Source: Mycoplasma anseris ATCC 49234
Lineage (GTDB): Bacteria; Bacillota_I; Bacilli_A; Mycoplasmatales; Metamycoplasmataceae
DNA length: 64,000 nucleotides
Direction of reading: 5' to 3'
Assembly: GCF_000702805.1 (NCBI RefSeq)
Contig: NZ_JNJX01000002.1
Span: forward strand, 1-64,000
Shown piece after piece: positions 32,401 to 43,888 of the stretch. Under the pieces are notes generated by a model that saw only the letters and a program-made list of their open reading frames with translations, was not told the DNA's origin and made no database searches. A program made the translations under genes and the position numbers. Each line of letters opens with the position of its first letter. Positions within the stretch are counted from its first letter, which is position 1.

Positions 32401-35400
32401 CTACTAAAACACTTTTCTTAATTGCAAATGTTGGGTAAGCTGAATACATTCTATCAAACCCTTTTTGGTTTACATAAACTAGTGCTTGAGATTTAGTGTC
32501 TACTTGCAAGTTTTCTTCATTAATAACTGGATATAGATAATCTGCAGTAGTATCAACACCAATAATAATATATTCAATGGTGTTAACAGTAATTTTGTTT
32601 TTAGCAGGTAAAGATTTAATCAATCTCTCCATTTCAATTGGATTTTTTAAGGCTTCAGTTAAATCACCAGTATAAATTTCTTTTTTATTTTTATTGAAAT
32701 AACCGTAATTTACTTTGGCTAAATATGATCCAGAATCTGAATATACAATGGTGTTTCAGATGGTCATTGGTTGAATGATTTTATAAATTGAATCATTGGC
32801 TGTCTTAGTAATATTAATTCCAAAAAATTCAATATCTTTGCCGTCAGCAGTTTTTAAACCTTGATCAAAAGTATAGGCAAATGAACTTAAGTCTAAGTTA
32901 ACATTTTCATTATCTTTTGAAGGGACAATTCATTTTCTTGTTTTAAATGAATCAAATAAAGTAATTAATGAGTCTTTAATTTCAGTTAAAGAAATGCCTT
33001 CTAGATTTTTCATAATTTTTTTAACAATGAAGGCTAAATTACCGTCTTGTTCATTATTAGTTAATACATAATATAAAAGAATTTGTGGGAAATTTAAAGC
33101 TAATAATGGGTTTAGAATTGGTCTTGGAACATTAATAATTGCTAAACCATTTGATAATTTTGAATATTCTAAAACTAATTTATAAATAACATCAAATTCA
33201 TAATCACTAGGAATTAATGAATTATCATCACCAATAAAACTATTTAAAAATTGTTTTAATGAAGCAAGATAGAAAGTTGGCATTTGATCAGCTGCTGAAA
33301 TATAACCAAAGTTATATGTTAATTCATTGATATGTCTTAGTAAAATGTTTTTAACTTTATTAGCAATATCAGGGTTATTTGACATTTCTTTCACTTTATT
33401 AAATAAAGTTTGGAAAACAGTTGCATTTTCAATTTGGTCTTTTAGGGTTTTAATTGCTAAATTTGGTTCAACATGAGCTCTTGATAATTTAAATAATTTA
33501 GATTTATAAATATTATCACTTCCTAAAATTCCCATACTTGGTAATGCATATTTAACATCATTATAAGCATTCATTAAAGCTTTTATTTCAGGACTATTTG
33601 CAATATTGAAAATATCCATCATAATTTCTTTAACTTGGACTAGACTTAAAAGATTATCTTTAATAATTTCTGAAACAGTTAGACCCGTTTCTGGATCTAA
33701 TTTAGTTTTAACAGTATCATTTGATAAATCTCTTAGTTCATAAGCGATCTTGATTCACAATGAATTCAGATTTAATTCTTTATTAATAAATTCAGCTTGT
33801 GAAGAACCTAACATATTACCAAATAATTTTTGAGCTAAAAAGGCATGTAAAGTAGTTAGAATTTTGCCATCTTCTTCATGTTTTGGATCATTTGGATTAA
33901 TTAAAGCAGAACGATAAGCTAAATCACCAAATGTTTTAATTTCTTTATTAATATCATCTTTAAAATCATAATTTCAATTGCCTTTTTCTTTTAAAGGCCC
34001 ATAATTTGATAAAGATAATTTTTCAACAAGAGCTTTATATTTTTCTAGTTTTTCAATAACATCATCTAAATCATTTAAGTCATCATCATTAACTAAAACA
34101 ATATTTTTTAAAAAGCTCAATTCATTTTGAGTAATTTGGAAACGTTGATGATTAATCTTTAAATTATTAGTTTTTGCAATTAAATTGTTGATGTGATTTA
34201 AATTAAATGCATCAAATGAAGGATTAGTTTCATCAGGGGTTGCTATGTGGTTATTTGGATTTGGCATTGCTAATGCTGGAATAACAAATAAGTCTAAAGC
34301 AGAAAGCTTTTCTTCATCCTCAGCTGGAATAATAATATTCAATTTATCAACTAAATTCTTAGTTTTGCTTGATAAGTTAAACAATTTAATAATTGAATTT
34401 TGTAATTTACCAATTTTTCCGGTAACTTTTGGATCAACTGAAGAATTTAGCCCAGAAATAAAAGCACTTAAATAATCAACTGTGTCTAAAACTTCGGTAT
34501 TTCAATTATCATAAATTTTCTTATTAGCAATAATTGAAGATTTTATATGTCTAATTAAAATATCTAATGAATTATTGAATTTTTCTAAACTGAATAAATC
34601 AATAATTTCACCAATTCCTTCATTAATATTTAAATAAGCTTTAGCAGGGTCTTTATAACCATTAAATTTAATAAATAAATTTTTGATTTTATTTTTTTCT
34701 TCTTCAGAAAGAATTTCATTATTAGCTTCTTTAGCTTTGATTAATTTAGCATAATAACTATCGTTACTATTTGGATTTAGTAAACGATTGAAATCAATTT
34801 GATTAACTAAGCCCTTTAAAGCGGTTTTAATTTTGTATTCATCTAATGATTTAAGGACACTAATAATAATTCGATCTTTTGATAATGATCAATATTCATC
34901 ATCAGTAGTTGAATATTGTTTTAAATTGTGATTTGGTAAGTTATATCATTCATCAATAATTTTTGATAATTTAGCAAAATCAAAGGCATCAATGATTTGT
35001 TTTAAAATATCAAAAACAGCTTCCTTATTTTTTACATAAATCAATAAATCCTTAATACTCATGTTTAAATAAGGAACAACAATTTTTGAACCTAAACCTA
35101 AAATTGGGGCAATGGTTTCAATTTGTTTTTCAAAATAAGCATTTCTTTCAATTTCAGTTGAACCAGAAAGCATATATTGTTCTTTAAAATAATCAATAGC
35201 GTAGTTTAAAATTCCTTTTAAGAAAGCATTTCCATTCATGTTTGCATGAGAAGAATTTGGGGCTGTTTTAGAAACTGATTGATTTAAGATTTTAATTACA
35301 TCGAAAATTGTTTTAATAACGATTTCATTATTAACCTTTGCCACACTTAATAAAATGTGAAGATTATTTTGTTCAATAGCTTGTTGTACAGCATCAAAGA

Positions 35401-37822
35401 TCTTATTCAGGTCATCTCTTCGGATTATTTTCTTTAAATCTGTTTCAGAAAGAATTTTTTTAATTGCACCAATTAATAAATCAGTGGTTTTTTTGTTAAT
35501 AATTTCAACAGCAAATTCAGAATTAATTGCTCCAAAAGCAATTGGCAATGACATTGAATTACGATATGTTGAATTGACTGCTAGTCAACCATTTTTTCCA
35601 ATAATTCCATCAATTGTTCAATTTTGTTCTTTTAAGATTTTATGTAATTCATCTAATGTAAAGTTTTCTTTATTATTGAAAATAACAGTTTTTCAAACTT
35701 TTTCTTGTTGGAAACCATCAATAGTATCTTTAACAACGATTGAATATTTTCCATTTTTATAAATAACTCCAGCAATAATAGTATGACCTTTTTCACTATA
35801 AGGTTCATCATCGGCAATAGTTAACATAATAATTTTACTATTAGGATTTGCTCTTGGAATTTGAGTATTTGGATAATAATCATAATAGGTATCAAAAATA
35901 ATATTAGTTTTGAAATAGTATGGATCAGGGGTATATTGTTTTGAAACCATTTCAATGATTGTTGTTGCATAATCACTTGGAATTTTTCTAAAGGTTTTAT
36001 CGCCTGGTTTTGGTTTTAAAATAAAATCATCAGTATTTTTATTAGTAATTGAACTATTTAAGATGGTTGGATTATATTGTTCATTATAAAGTTTTCCAAT
36101 GTTTTGGGTTAATCCTTGAATTTTAAAGTCCTTATCTCCAGTATTAATAAAGTGGAAAACATTTTTCTTAGTAGTTATTTCATCAACAGTTTCAACAGTA
36201 ATTGATTCTCTTAATCCTAAGTTTTCTTCTCCAACTTGTTTTTTTAATTCATCAATAATTGCTAATCTAGCTAAATTATTAGCTCCACTTCTAATTAATT
36301 CTGAATTTTCATTCAATTTGGTTGATTTGCTAATTTTAGCAATTTCTACATCATCAATTGGTTCATAAGCAATAGTATTAGGAAATTCAATTTGTCTAAT
36401 TGTGTAATATGATTTTCTATTTTCTGTGGAATTTAATTCATTAGGATTATAAATATTAAATTCTCCACCATCTCAAGGGTTTTTAAATGTTACATCTAAA
36501 TCATTAATTGTAATTGGAATAACTTCATTGTATGATTTTTGTTTATTTGAACCAATTTGATATGTAATAATCTTGTTTTTTGTTCAATATGAAAAATATT
36601 TTAAGTCGTGGTATTTTGTTGGATCATTCGCTTTTAAAAGTTTAATATATTTTAAAAATGATCCTTTTCAATTTGAATTTTCTTCATCTTCAATTTCATT
36701 TCAGTTCAAAGTATATCTATTTCAAACATAAGAAGAAGATTCTGATTTTGTTCTAATATAACTTTGAGGTAATTCATAAACAATATTTGGTTTTAAGGTG
36801 ATTTCTTGTTTAATTTCAGCCTCAATTTTATTTGTTTTTAAGAAATTATTAAGAACAAATTCATTTTTTAAGGCATCTAAATCAAAAAGTGTGTTATTAG
36901 TAGTTTTAAATTCGTCTTCAAATTTTATATCAGCATTTTCATATAAAGCATTATTAAAATATCATTGATTTCCATTTTTTAATTCAAAGCCAAGGTTTTT
37001 CATTAATTCTTCACCGGAAATTACAAATAAAGTACCTTGATTTTTTCATTCTTGATAATCACTTGATAATAAAGAAACTTGTCTAGTTTCAACATTAATA
37101 AATAATGAAGTTGGATTAATTATGTATTCAGGAATTTCATTTTTTCCATTTGGTCCAATTGGCGAATGAACTATTTCACCTAAATCTTTTAAATAAATTT
37201 TATTAGTTCAATTAAATGTATCACCAATTTGGTTTGAAATTTTTTTTCCTAGAGGAACAAATAAATTATTTTTCTTAGTATATAAAGTGAATTTTCAAGG
37301 AGAAATTAAGCTAAATTCTTTAATTCTTGATTCATCAGGATTTGATTTTGTTAACTCAAAATTTACTGATGAATTAGGTTTTTTTGAAGTTCAATAAAAA
37401 GAAGCAAAATCTTCGGTGCTAATATATAAATTAGCATCATCTATATTTAAGTTCTTAAATTTATTTTTTAATTGAATAAAGTTTTGATCTTCATCTGGCA
37501 TATTTAAACTAAATTCTTTTTTAGATTCAACATCAGCAACCTCAAAAACAATTCCATCTTGTCTTTTAGTTTTGTTATCTAAATCGATTTGATTAAAACC
37601 TGAATTAGGAACCAATCCACTTGGATTAACATCTAAATCAACAGTTAAATCATGAATTCTTGAAACGCGGTCATAATCATTAATTGTTGATGAATAACTT
37701 TTTTTAACATCAAAAAGTAAGGTAAAAATACCAGAGGTTAGAAATATTAAAATAGTTAAACAGATTAAAGTAATCTTATTTCTAGCCAGAGATTTAAATA
37801 CTTCTTTAAATAATCTATGCAT
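29495..37822 (-). CDS. Giant FtsX-type ABC transporter permease
   Basis: One frame of 2776 codons, interrupted only by UGA (2775 aa). A first transmembrane helix near residues 15-40 (ITLICLTILIFLTSGIFTLLF) is followed by about 1700 residues of extracellular sequence. An FtsX core of membrane helices appears around 32.1-31.7 kb (SIYSVILLIVLVAFIVYFII, LRAQGYTTGEIA). A second lies around 29.95-29.55 kb (TVLVAFIVVSFIISIVILIVITNIM, FSVLGYSNFEKIF). The duplicated core and large ectodomain fit the MG468 family. It is one of the largest genes expected in such a genome. GGAGAAAATT precedes the ATG; the ATPase follows 1 nt after. I did not verify every codon across the gaps by hand. Confidence 0.88.
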
Positions 37823-37952
37823 AATTTTCTCCAATTTGTATTCAAAATAAATATTAGAAATTATATATTATTAAATATTTTTAATAATATTTGCTTTTGG
37901 TGAATATAAAATTACAAAAATTTAACACTTTCGAGTTAAATAAAAATGAAAA

Positions 37953-37981
37953 AAGTGGCTAAATATTTGATTTAACCACTT
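37953..37981 (-). terminator. Terminator overlapping the antiporter stop
   Basis: The 12-bp arms AAGTGGCTAAAT and ATTTAACCACTT pair (one G-U on the minus strand) and run into Ts. The hairpin includes the last codons of the antiporter gene. Confidence 0.7.
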
Positions 37982-39218
37982 CTTTCTCAATTGTTTGCAT
38001 TGGTTCTATTTCACGAGTTAATAATTTTTTATATGTTAAATCCATTAATAAAGCACCTAAAGGAGCTGTAAAAATAATGCATATTACCGAAACTAAAATA
38101 ATAGTTTGGTTTGGATCAACCCCTTCTTGAAAGGCGACTGCACCAATGGATGCTTGAACAGTTGCTTTTGGTAAATAAGCAAAAACGGCAAATAATCTTT
38201 CTTTTTGAGTTGCTTTAGATTTCAAAAAGCATGAATAAGTCCCCAATGATCTAAAAATAATTGTAATTGCAATTAGTCCTAGTGCTTTTAAATTTGTAAT
38301 ATCTTTAAAGTTAATGTAAGTTATTGCTCCTACTAAAATAAATAATAATGACTCAAAAGTTGTTCATAAATTGCCATACCCTTCTGAAAATTTCGTGGCA
38401 TTTTCTTTATTAAAAGTAGCAAATAAAACAGCGATTGTAAATACAGACAATAATGAAGCATATTCAACCCCAATATTTAAAAGAAGTTCTTCAATGCCAT
38501 AAACAAACATTGCAAAGAAAATTAAGATTGTTAATTGAACAGTTGGTTTAGTTTTTAAATTTTTAAAAATTCAAATTAAAGCAAATCCAAAAATAATACC
38601 TCCACCAATTCCTAATAAAATAGAACCAGGAATATTTAGGATCATGCCAACTGAAATTTTTACTGTTTCTGCTTTTAATAATGATTTTTTAACTCCTAAT
38701 AAAATTGTAAATAAAATAATTACAAAAATATCATCTAATGAACTACCAGCCATAACAGTTTGTGGAATAGCATGTTTTTGAGCATATTTTTGTTCTTTAA
38801 GTTTTAACATTCGAGGCACAACAATCGCTGGACTTACTGCTGCAATTACACACCCCATAATAGCTGCTGTTAAATAATCAACATGTAATACTAATGGAGC
38901 AAAAATAATGGTGGCTATAATTTCAATTGAAGCTGGAACAAAACTTAATAAAAATCCTCTAATTCCAATTTTTTTAAGCTCTCCAAAATCTAAAGCTAAG
39001 CCCGATCTCATTAAAATAATTATTAATGCAATTCTTCTTAAATGAGAACCAACTAATAATAATGTTGGATTCATAGCATTAAATAATGTAGGGCCAAAAA
39101 TTAGACCAACAACTAAATAACCAATAATTTTAGGAATTTTTATTAATTCTAAAACTTTACCTAAAGCAAATCCTAATAATACTATTAGTGATAAATTCAG
39201 GAAAAAGATTTCTTTCAA
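37959..39218 (-). CDS. Cation/proton antiporter (CPA family)
   Basis: A 419-aa membrane protein with about 11-12 hydrophobic helices. The opening helices ALGKVLELIKIPKIIGYLVVGLIFGP, and later MGCVIAAVSPAIVVPRM and GSSLDDIFVIILFT, are typical of Na+/H+ or K+/H+ exchangers. The conserved Asp in SSLDD corresponds to the ion-binding region. No regulatory RCK domain follows. The start is a TTG, chosen because AAAGGAGG sits at the right distance and the first helix follows directly. The substrate cation cannot be told from the sequence. Confidence 0.85.
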
Positions 39219-39300
39219 ATTACCTCCTTTTAAAAAAGCGCGAATAAATAATTATATGCCTAATAATGAAAAAACATTTCACTTTTTGTGAAACATTTTT

Positions 39301-40005
39301 CTATTTCTTAATAATCTGTGATCACTTTCTTGGAAATTTCTTGGGTGTTTTTTTGGTCTTTGAATAAAAAACTAAAACATTGTGAATTTCAAAAAAAGTA
39401 TTCAAATCAAGAACGCTTTCTTGAATATCTAATTCTTTCATTATTCATTTAGCATTAGCAATTTCAATTTGATACGAATTAGATTTCAAAAAACATGCAA
39501 TGCCATTTATTTTTAATAAATGATGTGATATTTCTATTAAATTTTTTAATTCAGAAACAGCCCTTGCTGAAATAAAATCAAATTTTTCTAATTCCAAAGA
39601 GTCTTCTGCTCTGATTTTTTTTATAACAACATTTTTTAAATCTAATTGTTTTATTACAAGATTTAAAAAATCAACACGTTTTTTTAATGGTTCATAAATA
39701 GTAAGATTGAAATCTTGTTGATAAATAAAATAAGGAATAATTGGAAAACCTGCACCACTACCTATATCTAGAATTTCTTTAGATGACAAATTACAGATTC
39801 TGGCTTGGATTTCTTTAAAAATTTTAATTGATTCAATAATTCCATTTAGAAATAATTTCTCATTATAAAAACCTGTTAAATTATATTTTTGGTTTTCTTG
39901 CTCAATCAATTGATAATACTCAAATAATTTAGCTTTAATTGATTCTGGAGTATTTGGTAAATATTGATCAATTAAATTATATGTTGCCTTGGCCGTAATC
40001 ATCAT
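39301..40005 (-). CDS. rsmG: 16S rRNA (guanine-N7) methyltransferase RsmG
   Basis: A 234-aa SAM-dependent methyltransferase (GidB) that modifies G527 of 16S rRNA. It shows the start YNLTGFYN, then ILDIGSGAGFPIIP (SAM site), IYEPLKKRVDFLN and FDFISARAVSEL, all diagnostic. Loss of this enzyme in bacteria gives low-level streptomycin resistance. It overlaps the end of prs by 29 nt, so the two are coupled. Two UGA Trp codons lie near the C terminus. Confidence 0.93.
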
Positions 40006-40948
40006 ATACTTCTGTTACAGATTTTCTTTGAATATTAGCTTCAATAACTAATCCTAAAAATTGGGCAATTGAAAGGATTTTTAATTTCTTAAAACCTTTT
40101 AAATCATCATGATTAATTGAATTAGTAATAATTACTTCATCAACAATTTCTTCATTTTCAAACATTTCAAAACCTTTTGAAAATAAACCGTGAGTAGCAG
40201 CAATAATAATTTTTTTTGCGCCTTGTTTTTTTAATACTCTTGAAGCATTTAGGATTGTTCCGCCAGTATCAATAATGTCATCATAGATAACAACATTTTT
40301 ACCTTTAACATTACCCAAAACACCCATAATTTCACTTTTATTAGGTGCTGGTCTTCTTTTATCAATAATTGCAATCTCTTCTTCATTTTTTAATAATTCA
40401 GATAATTGTCTTGCTCTTACTGCTCCACCATGATCTGGAGAAACAATCACAAATTTTTCTTTTCTATTTCTTAATTCATTTGAAAAAATAAATTGCCCCC
40501 TTAAATCATCAACTGGGATATTGAAAAAACCTTGAATTGAAGGATTATGTAAATCAATTGTAATAATCTTAGTTGCCCCAGCCACTGTTAATAAATCAGC
40601 AACCAATTTAGCTGAAATAGGTTGTCTACCCGAAACCTTTCTGTCTTGTCTTGCATAACCAAAATAAGTTAAAACAACGTTAATTCTTTTAGCACTAGCT
40701 CTTTTTAAAGAATCAATAAAAATTAATAATGACATTAAATTATCATTAACGGGTTTTGATGTATTACAAATAATAAACACTGCCTTGTTTCTTACTGTTA
40801 AATCAGAATACAATAATTGCTCACCATCTGCAAAAACTATTTTTTGAACAGGGGTAATTTCTCTTTTTATTGCTTCGCCAATTTCTTTGGTCAATTCAAA
40901 AGAGTTATCCATTCCAAATATAACTACATTTTCTTCATTTTCATTCAT
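39977..40948 (-). CDS. prs: Ribose-phosphate pyrophosphokinase
   Basis: A 323-aa enzyme that makes PRPP from ribose 5-phosphate and ATP for nucleotide salvage. The family motifs FADGEQL, DSLKRASAKRINVVLTYFGYARQDRK, DLHNPSIQGFF, VSPDHGGAVRARQL and the PRPP loop VVIYDDIIDTGGTI are complete. AAAGGAATGG precedes the ATG. It is the first gene of prs-rsmG. Confidence 0.97.
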   Translation of the reverse strand: MNENEENVVIFGMDNSFELTKEIGEAIKREITPVQKIVFADGEQLLYSDLTVRNKAVFIICNTSKPVNDNLMSLLIFIDSLKRASAKRINVVLTYFGYARQDRKVSGRQPISAKLVADLLTVAGATKIITIDLHNPSIQGFFNIPVDDLRGQFIFSNELRNRKEKFVIVSPDHGGAVRARQLSELLKNEEEIAIIDKRRPAPNKSEIMGVLGNVKGKNVVIYDDIIDTGGTILNASRVLKKQGAKKIIIAATHGLFSKGFEMFENEEIVDEVIITNSINHDDLKGFKKLKILSIAQFLGLVIEANIQRKSVTEVYDDYGQGNI

Positions 40949-41007
40949 TATAAACCATTCCTTTCACATAAATTTTAATATATTTTAATATATTTTTGTG
41001 AATATAA

Positions 41008-41028
41008 AAAAACCGAATAATTCGGTTT
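41008..41028 (-). terminator. Terminator after yidC
   Basis: AAAACCGAA and TTCGGTTTT pair around TAA, followed by Ts on the minus strand, 11 nt beyond the yidC stop. Confidence 0.85.
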
Positions 41029-41038
41029 TCAAATTTTA

Positions 41039-43051
41039 TTATTTTAAGAATCTTGGTTCAATTTTCTTTTTAAAGAAGTTTGATCTTTGGAAGTAATGAA
41101 CGAATAGCGTTTGACCAATTGTTCAAATTCCACTAATAATTCAATAAATTTGCAATCCAGCACTAAATAATACCCCAAAGAAAATAAACACTAACGAAAT
41201 AATATTACTTTTTCTATTTTCTTTTTTCATTGCTTGTTTTTGATAAGCATCCATCCGTAATGCTTTATTTTTCTTTATCGCCAAAATCTTAGGCAGATAT
41301 TGTGCTAATGCTTGGATACCACAAGCGAAAATAATTAACGGTAAATAAATATATTCTTTTCCTTGGATTACCCTACTAATTGAAGAAGCTGATAATTGAA
41401 TCCCATATCAATCAGCTGATTTAATATCTGGAGAAGCAGAAATAATTCTAAATACAACAATTAAGATTGGGAAAGTAATTAACATAGTGACAAATTGGCC
41501 AAATGGAGAAATCTTTGCTTTTTTATACATATCTGAAATTTCCATTTGTTTTCTTTGTTGCATTTTCTTATCGTCTTTATAATCAGCATATTTTGCTTCA
41601 ATTTTTGCTTTTTGTTTATTTAATTCTTCCATTTTTGATTGTCTGAATAATGACTTAAATGAAATGAAGAAGGTGATTAAACGAACTAAAATAACTGTTA
41701 TTATTAATGCTAAAATTATTGATCAACCAGTTGTTCCTAGTCCATAGAATATTGCATGCATAAATTGGTAAATAGGATATACAAACATTCCATAAAATGG
41801 CCCTTGTTTTCAATAATCGCCATATGAAACAATTGGTTTTTGAGGAATGATTTCTTGATCTTTAATAAAACCTTTTAGGCTGTTGTCTGAATAATAATTA
41901 CCTAAAGATGAAATTTTAGTCATTTGATATAATTCACCATCTTTGTAAGTCTTAGAAGTTGAAGCAATATTAAATAGATTATTATAGTTCATAATCATAC
42001 GGCTAAGACTAAAAACAAAATTATTATAATCAGTGCCTAAAATAGCATCTTTTGGAATATTAACAGTTACTTTGCCATCAGGCGAAACAACTTTGTAATC
42101 GTCTGAACTCTTAATACCTTTATCATCATTAATATCAGCACTTATTTTGGTTTTTAAATCAGCAATAAATGCATCAATCTTTTCTAAGACATTGGCTCCA
42201 GTATATGGTTTTAGAATATCATTAATTCTATAGGTATTGTTTTCTTCTCATTTCTTTAGAGTTTCATTTATTAATATTTGATAAACATCTCTAGCAAATA
42301 AGTCTTTTAAATCATAGCCAGCAACTAAATCTTTGGCAACATAATTAACATTAACAGCTTTAATTCTATTATTTAAAGTTCTTGTTTCAGAATTATCCTC
42401 ATTGGTTGCTTGAAAGAATTCAATACTTGGCATAGCAATATAACTAAATTCTGTAACTGGTTTGTAAACAGTTGTTGCATGATTTCCATCTTTATCACCA
42501 AGGTTGAAAAAGACATAATCGGTGCCATTATTATATACATAGCCTTTATCAGTAGCTCTTGAATCATTAACATTTACTTCAGTTTTTGTTGTCTCATTAT
42601 TTGAATTGGTTGTTGTTTTATCAGCAACAAGTTGTAAAGCAAAACTTCCACCATTGTAATTTAAATAATTTCCTTTGGCTTCTTCATTTAATGATTTTAA
42701 TTTTTCAATGGTTTCTGGTGAATCTTTACCTAAAAATGTATTTGTTCTAATGTTTTTGTTGTCGTTATTTGATGAAAAAGTATTAGTAGTTTCATCATAT
42801 TTCAATGTGTAAACATTAGGTGATAATTGGGTATCTTTTACATATAATTCATAACCAGCACCAACTTTGTTACTAGTCTTGATTGTAAAAGATTGAACAC
42901 ACCCAACCAAACCAACAGTAGCAAAAATTACAATAAGAACGATCTTCAATCATTTTCAAACTTTTAATCAAACACTTTTAGGGGTTTTTTCAGCTTCATA
43001 TTTGGTTGCTTTAAAATCATTATAGTGAATTGATTTTTTATTTTTTGCCAT
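41039..43051 (-). CDS. yidC: Membrane protein insertase YidC
   Basis: A 670-aa YidC/Oxa1 insertase that places proteins in the membrane with or without Sec. The N terminus has a hydrophobic helix ending VGLVGC (C51), possibly a lipoprotein site. An extracellular domain of about 300 residues, large for this family, follows. The YidC core contains WSIILALIITVILVRLITF, KMEELNKQKAKIEAKY, FGQFVTMLITFPILIVVFR and a closing helix IYWIISGIWTIGQTLFVHYF. Many Trp codons are UGA. It overlaps rnpA by 14 nt, the usual rpmH-rnpA-yidC arrangement next to oriC. Confidence 0.94.
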
Positions 43052-43367
43052 CCGCTATCCTTTCATAAAGTTTAAATACTTCTTTTTTCTTATGATCAAA
43101 TTCTAAATCAAGAAAACTCTTTCTAGCTATGATCACAGTTTCATAGTTAATTTTATTTATATCAATTTCTCTTAAAATTGCTCTAATTTGGTTTTTATAA
43201 TGATTTCTATATACGGCGTTTGCAAATTGTTTTGGGATTGAAATACCGACTTTAAAATGCTCATTTTTTTTGAAATAAATAATCAAATGCTTTGAGACAA
43301 CTTGGTTGCGAGATTTTAAAATTTCTTGGAACTCTCAATTTTTCTTAACAATATTTATTTTTTGCAT
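43038..43367 (-). CDS. rnpA: Ribonuclease P protein component
   Basis: A 109-aa basic protein that binds the catalytic RNA of RNase P and matures tRNA 5' ends. The hallmark RNxxKNQIR motif is seen as YRNHYKNQIRAILRE, and KVGISIPKQFANAVYRN matches the family start of the RNR region. A UGA Trp codon lies near the N terminus. The start is chosen at 43367 because the first helix (MQKINIVKKN) is standard. It lies between rpmH and yidC. Confidence 0.93.
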
Positions 43368-43401
43368 TTCTATATAATAAAAATAAAAAAGTCGCATCAA
43401 A

Positions 43402-43548
43402 CTATTTTGAGTCTGATACTGTTAATCTTTGTCTTCCTTTAGCACGTCTAGCAGCTAAAACTTTTCTACCATTTTTGGTTGACATTCTAGCCATAAATCC
43501 ATGAACTTTAATGTGTTTACGTTTTTTAGGTTGATATGTTCTTTTCAT
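43402..43548 (-). CDS. rpmH: 50S ribosomal protein L34
   Basis: A 48-aa protein, [17 protein letters not shown], then [23 protein letters not shown], unmistakable L34. It is divergent from dnaA across the origin region. Confidence 0.97.
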   Translation of the reverse strand: MKRTYQPKKRKHIKVHGFMARMSTKNGRKVLAARRAKGRQRLTVSDSK

Positions 43549-43888
43549 ACTTACTCCTTTTTACTATTTTTGCTATAAATAAAATAACTTAATGTATTTT
43601 ACCAAAAAATAATTTTAATTGAATTAAATTTATATGCTTAATTACAAAAGTACAATACGCTTAGTTTAAAAAAGGTAAAAATATTTAAGCAAAAAAGAAT
43701 CTATTTTTCAAAGTTATTAACATTGTAATTTATATTGATTAAATATTAACAATTTCAATAAAAAATATTCTTATAATGATATTTTTTTAAAAAATCATTG
43801 TTAATAATAATGTTAATAAAGTTAGTTTATTAACTATTTTTTGATAATAATGTAATGAGAAATTAATTATTTAAATATAATTAACAAC
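43549..43888. other. oriC: Chromosome replication origin region with DnaA boxes
   Basis: This 340-nt, very AT-rich gap between rpmH and dnaA has no ORF. It holds three perfect copies of the 9-mer TTATTAACA (43714-43722 plus; 43799-43807 and 43811-43819 minus). Two one-mismatch copies lie at 43743-43751 and 43827-43835. This is the mollicute form of the DnaA box. Poly-A and poly-T runs between them are candidate unwinding elements. Confidence 0.8.
43876..43881 (+). promoter_or_regulatory. -10 element of dnaA (leaderless arrangement)
   Basis: TATAAT ends 7 nt before the dnaA ATG with no Shine-Dalgarno sequence between. Confidence 0.5.
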
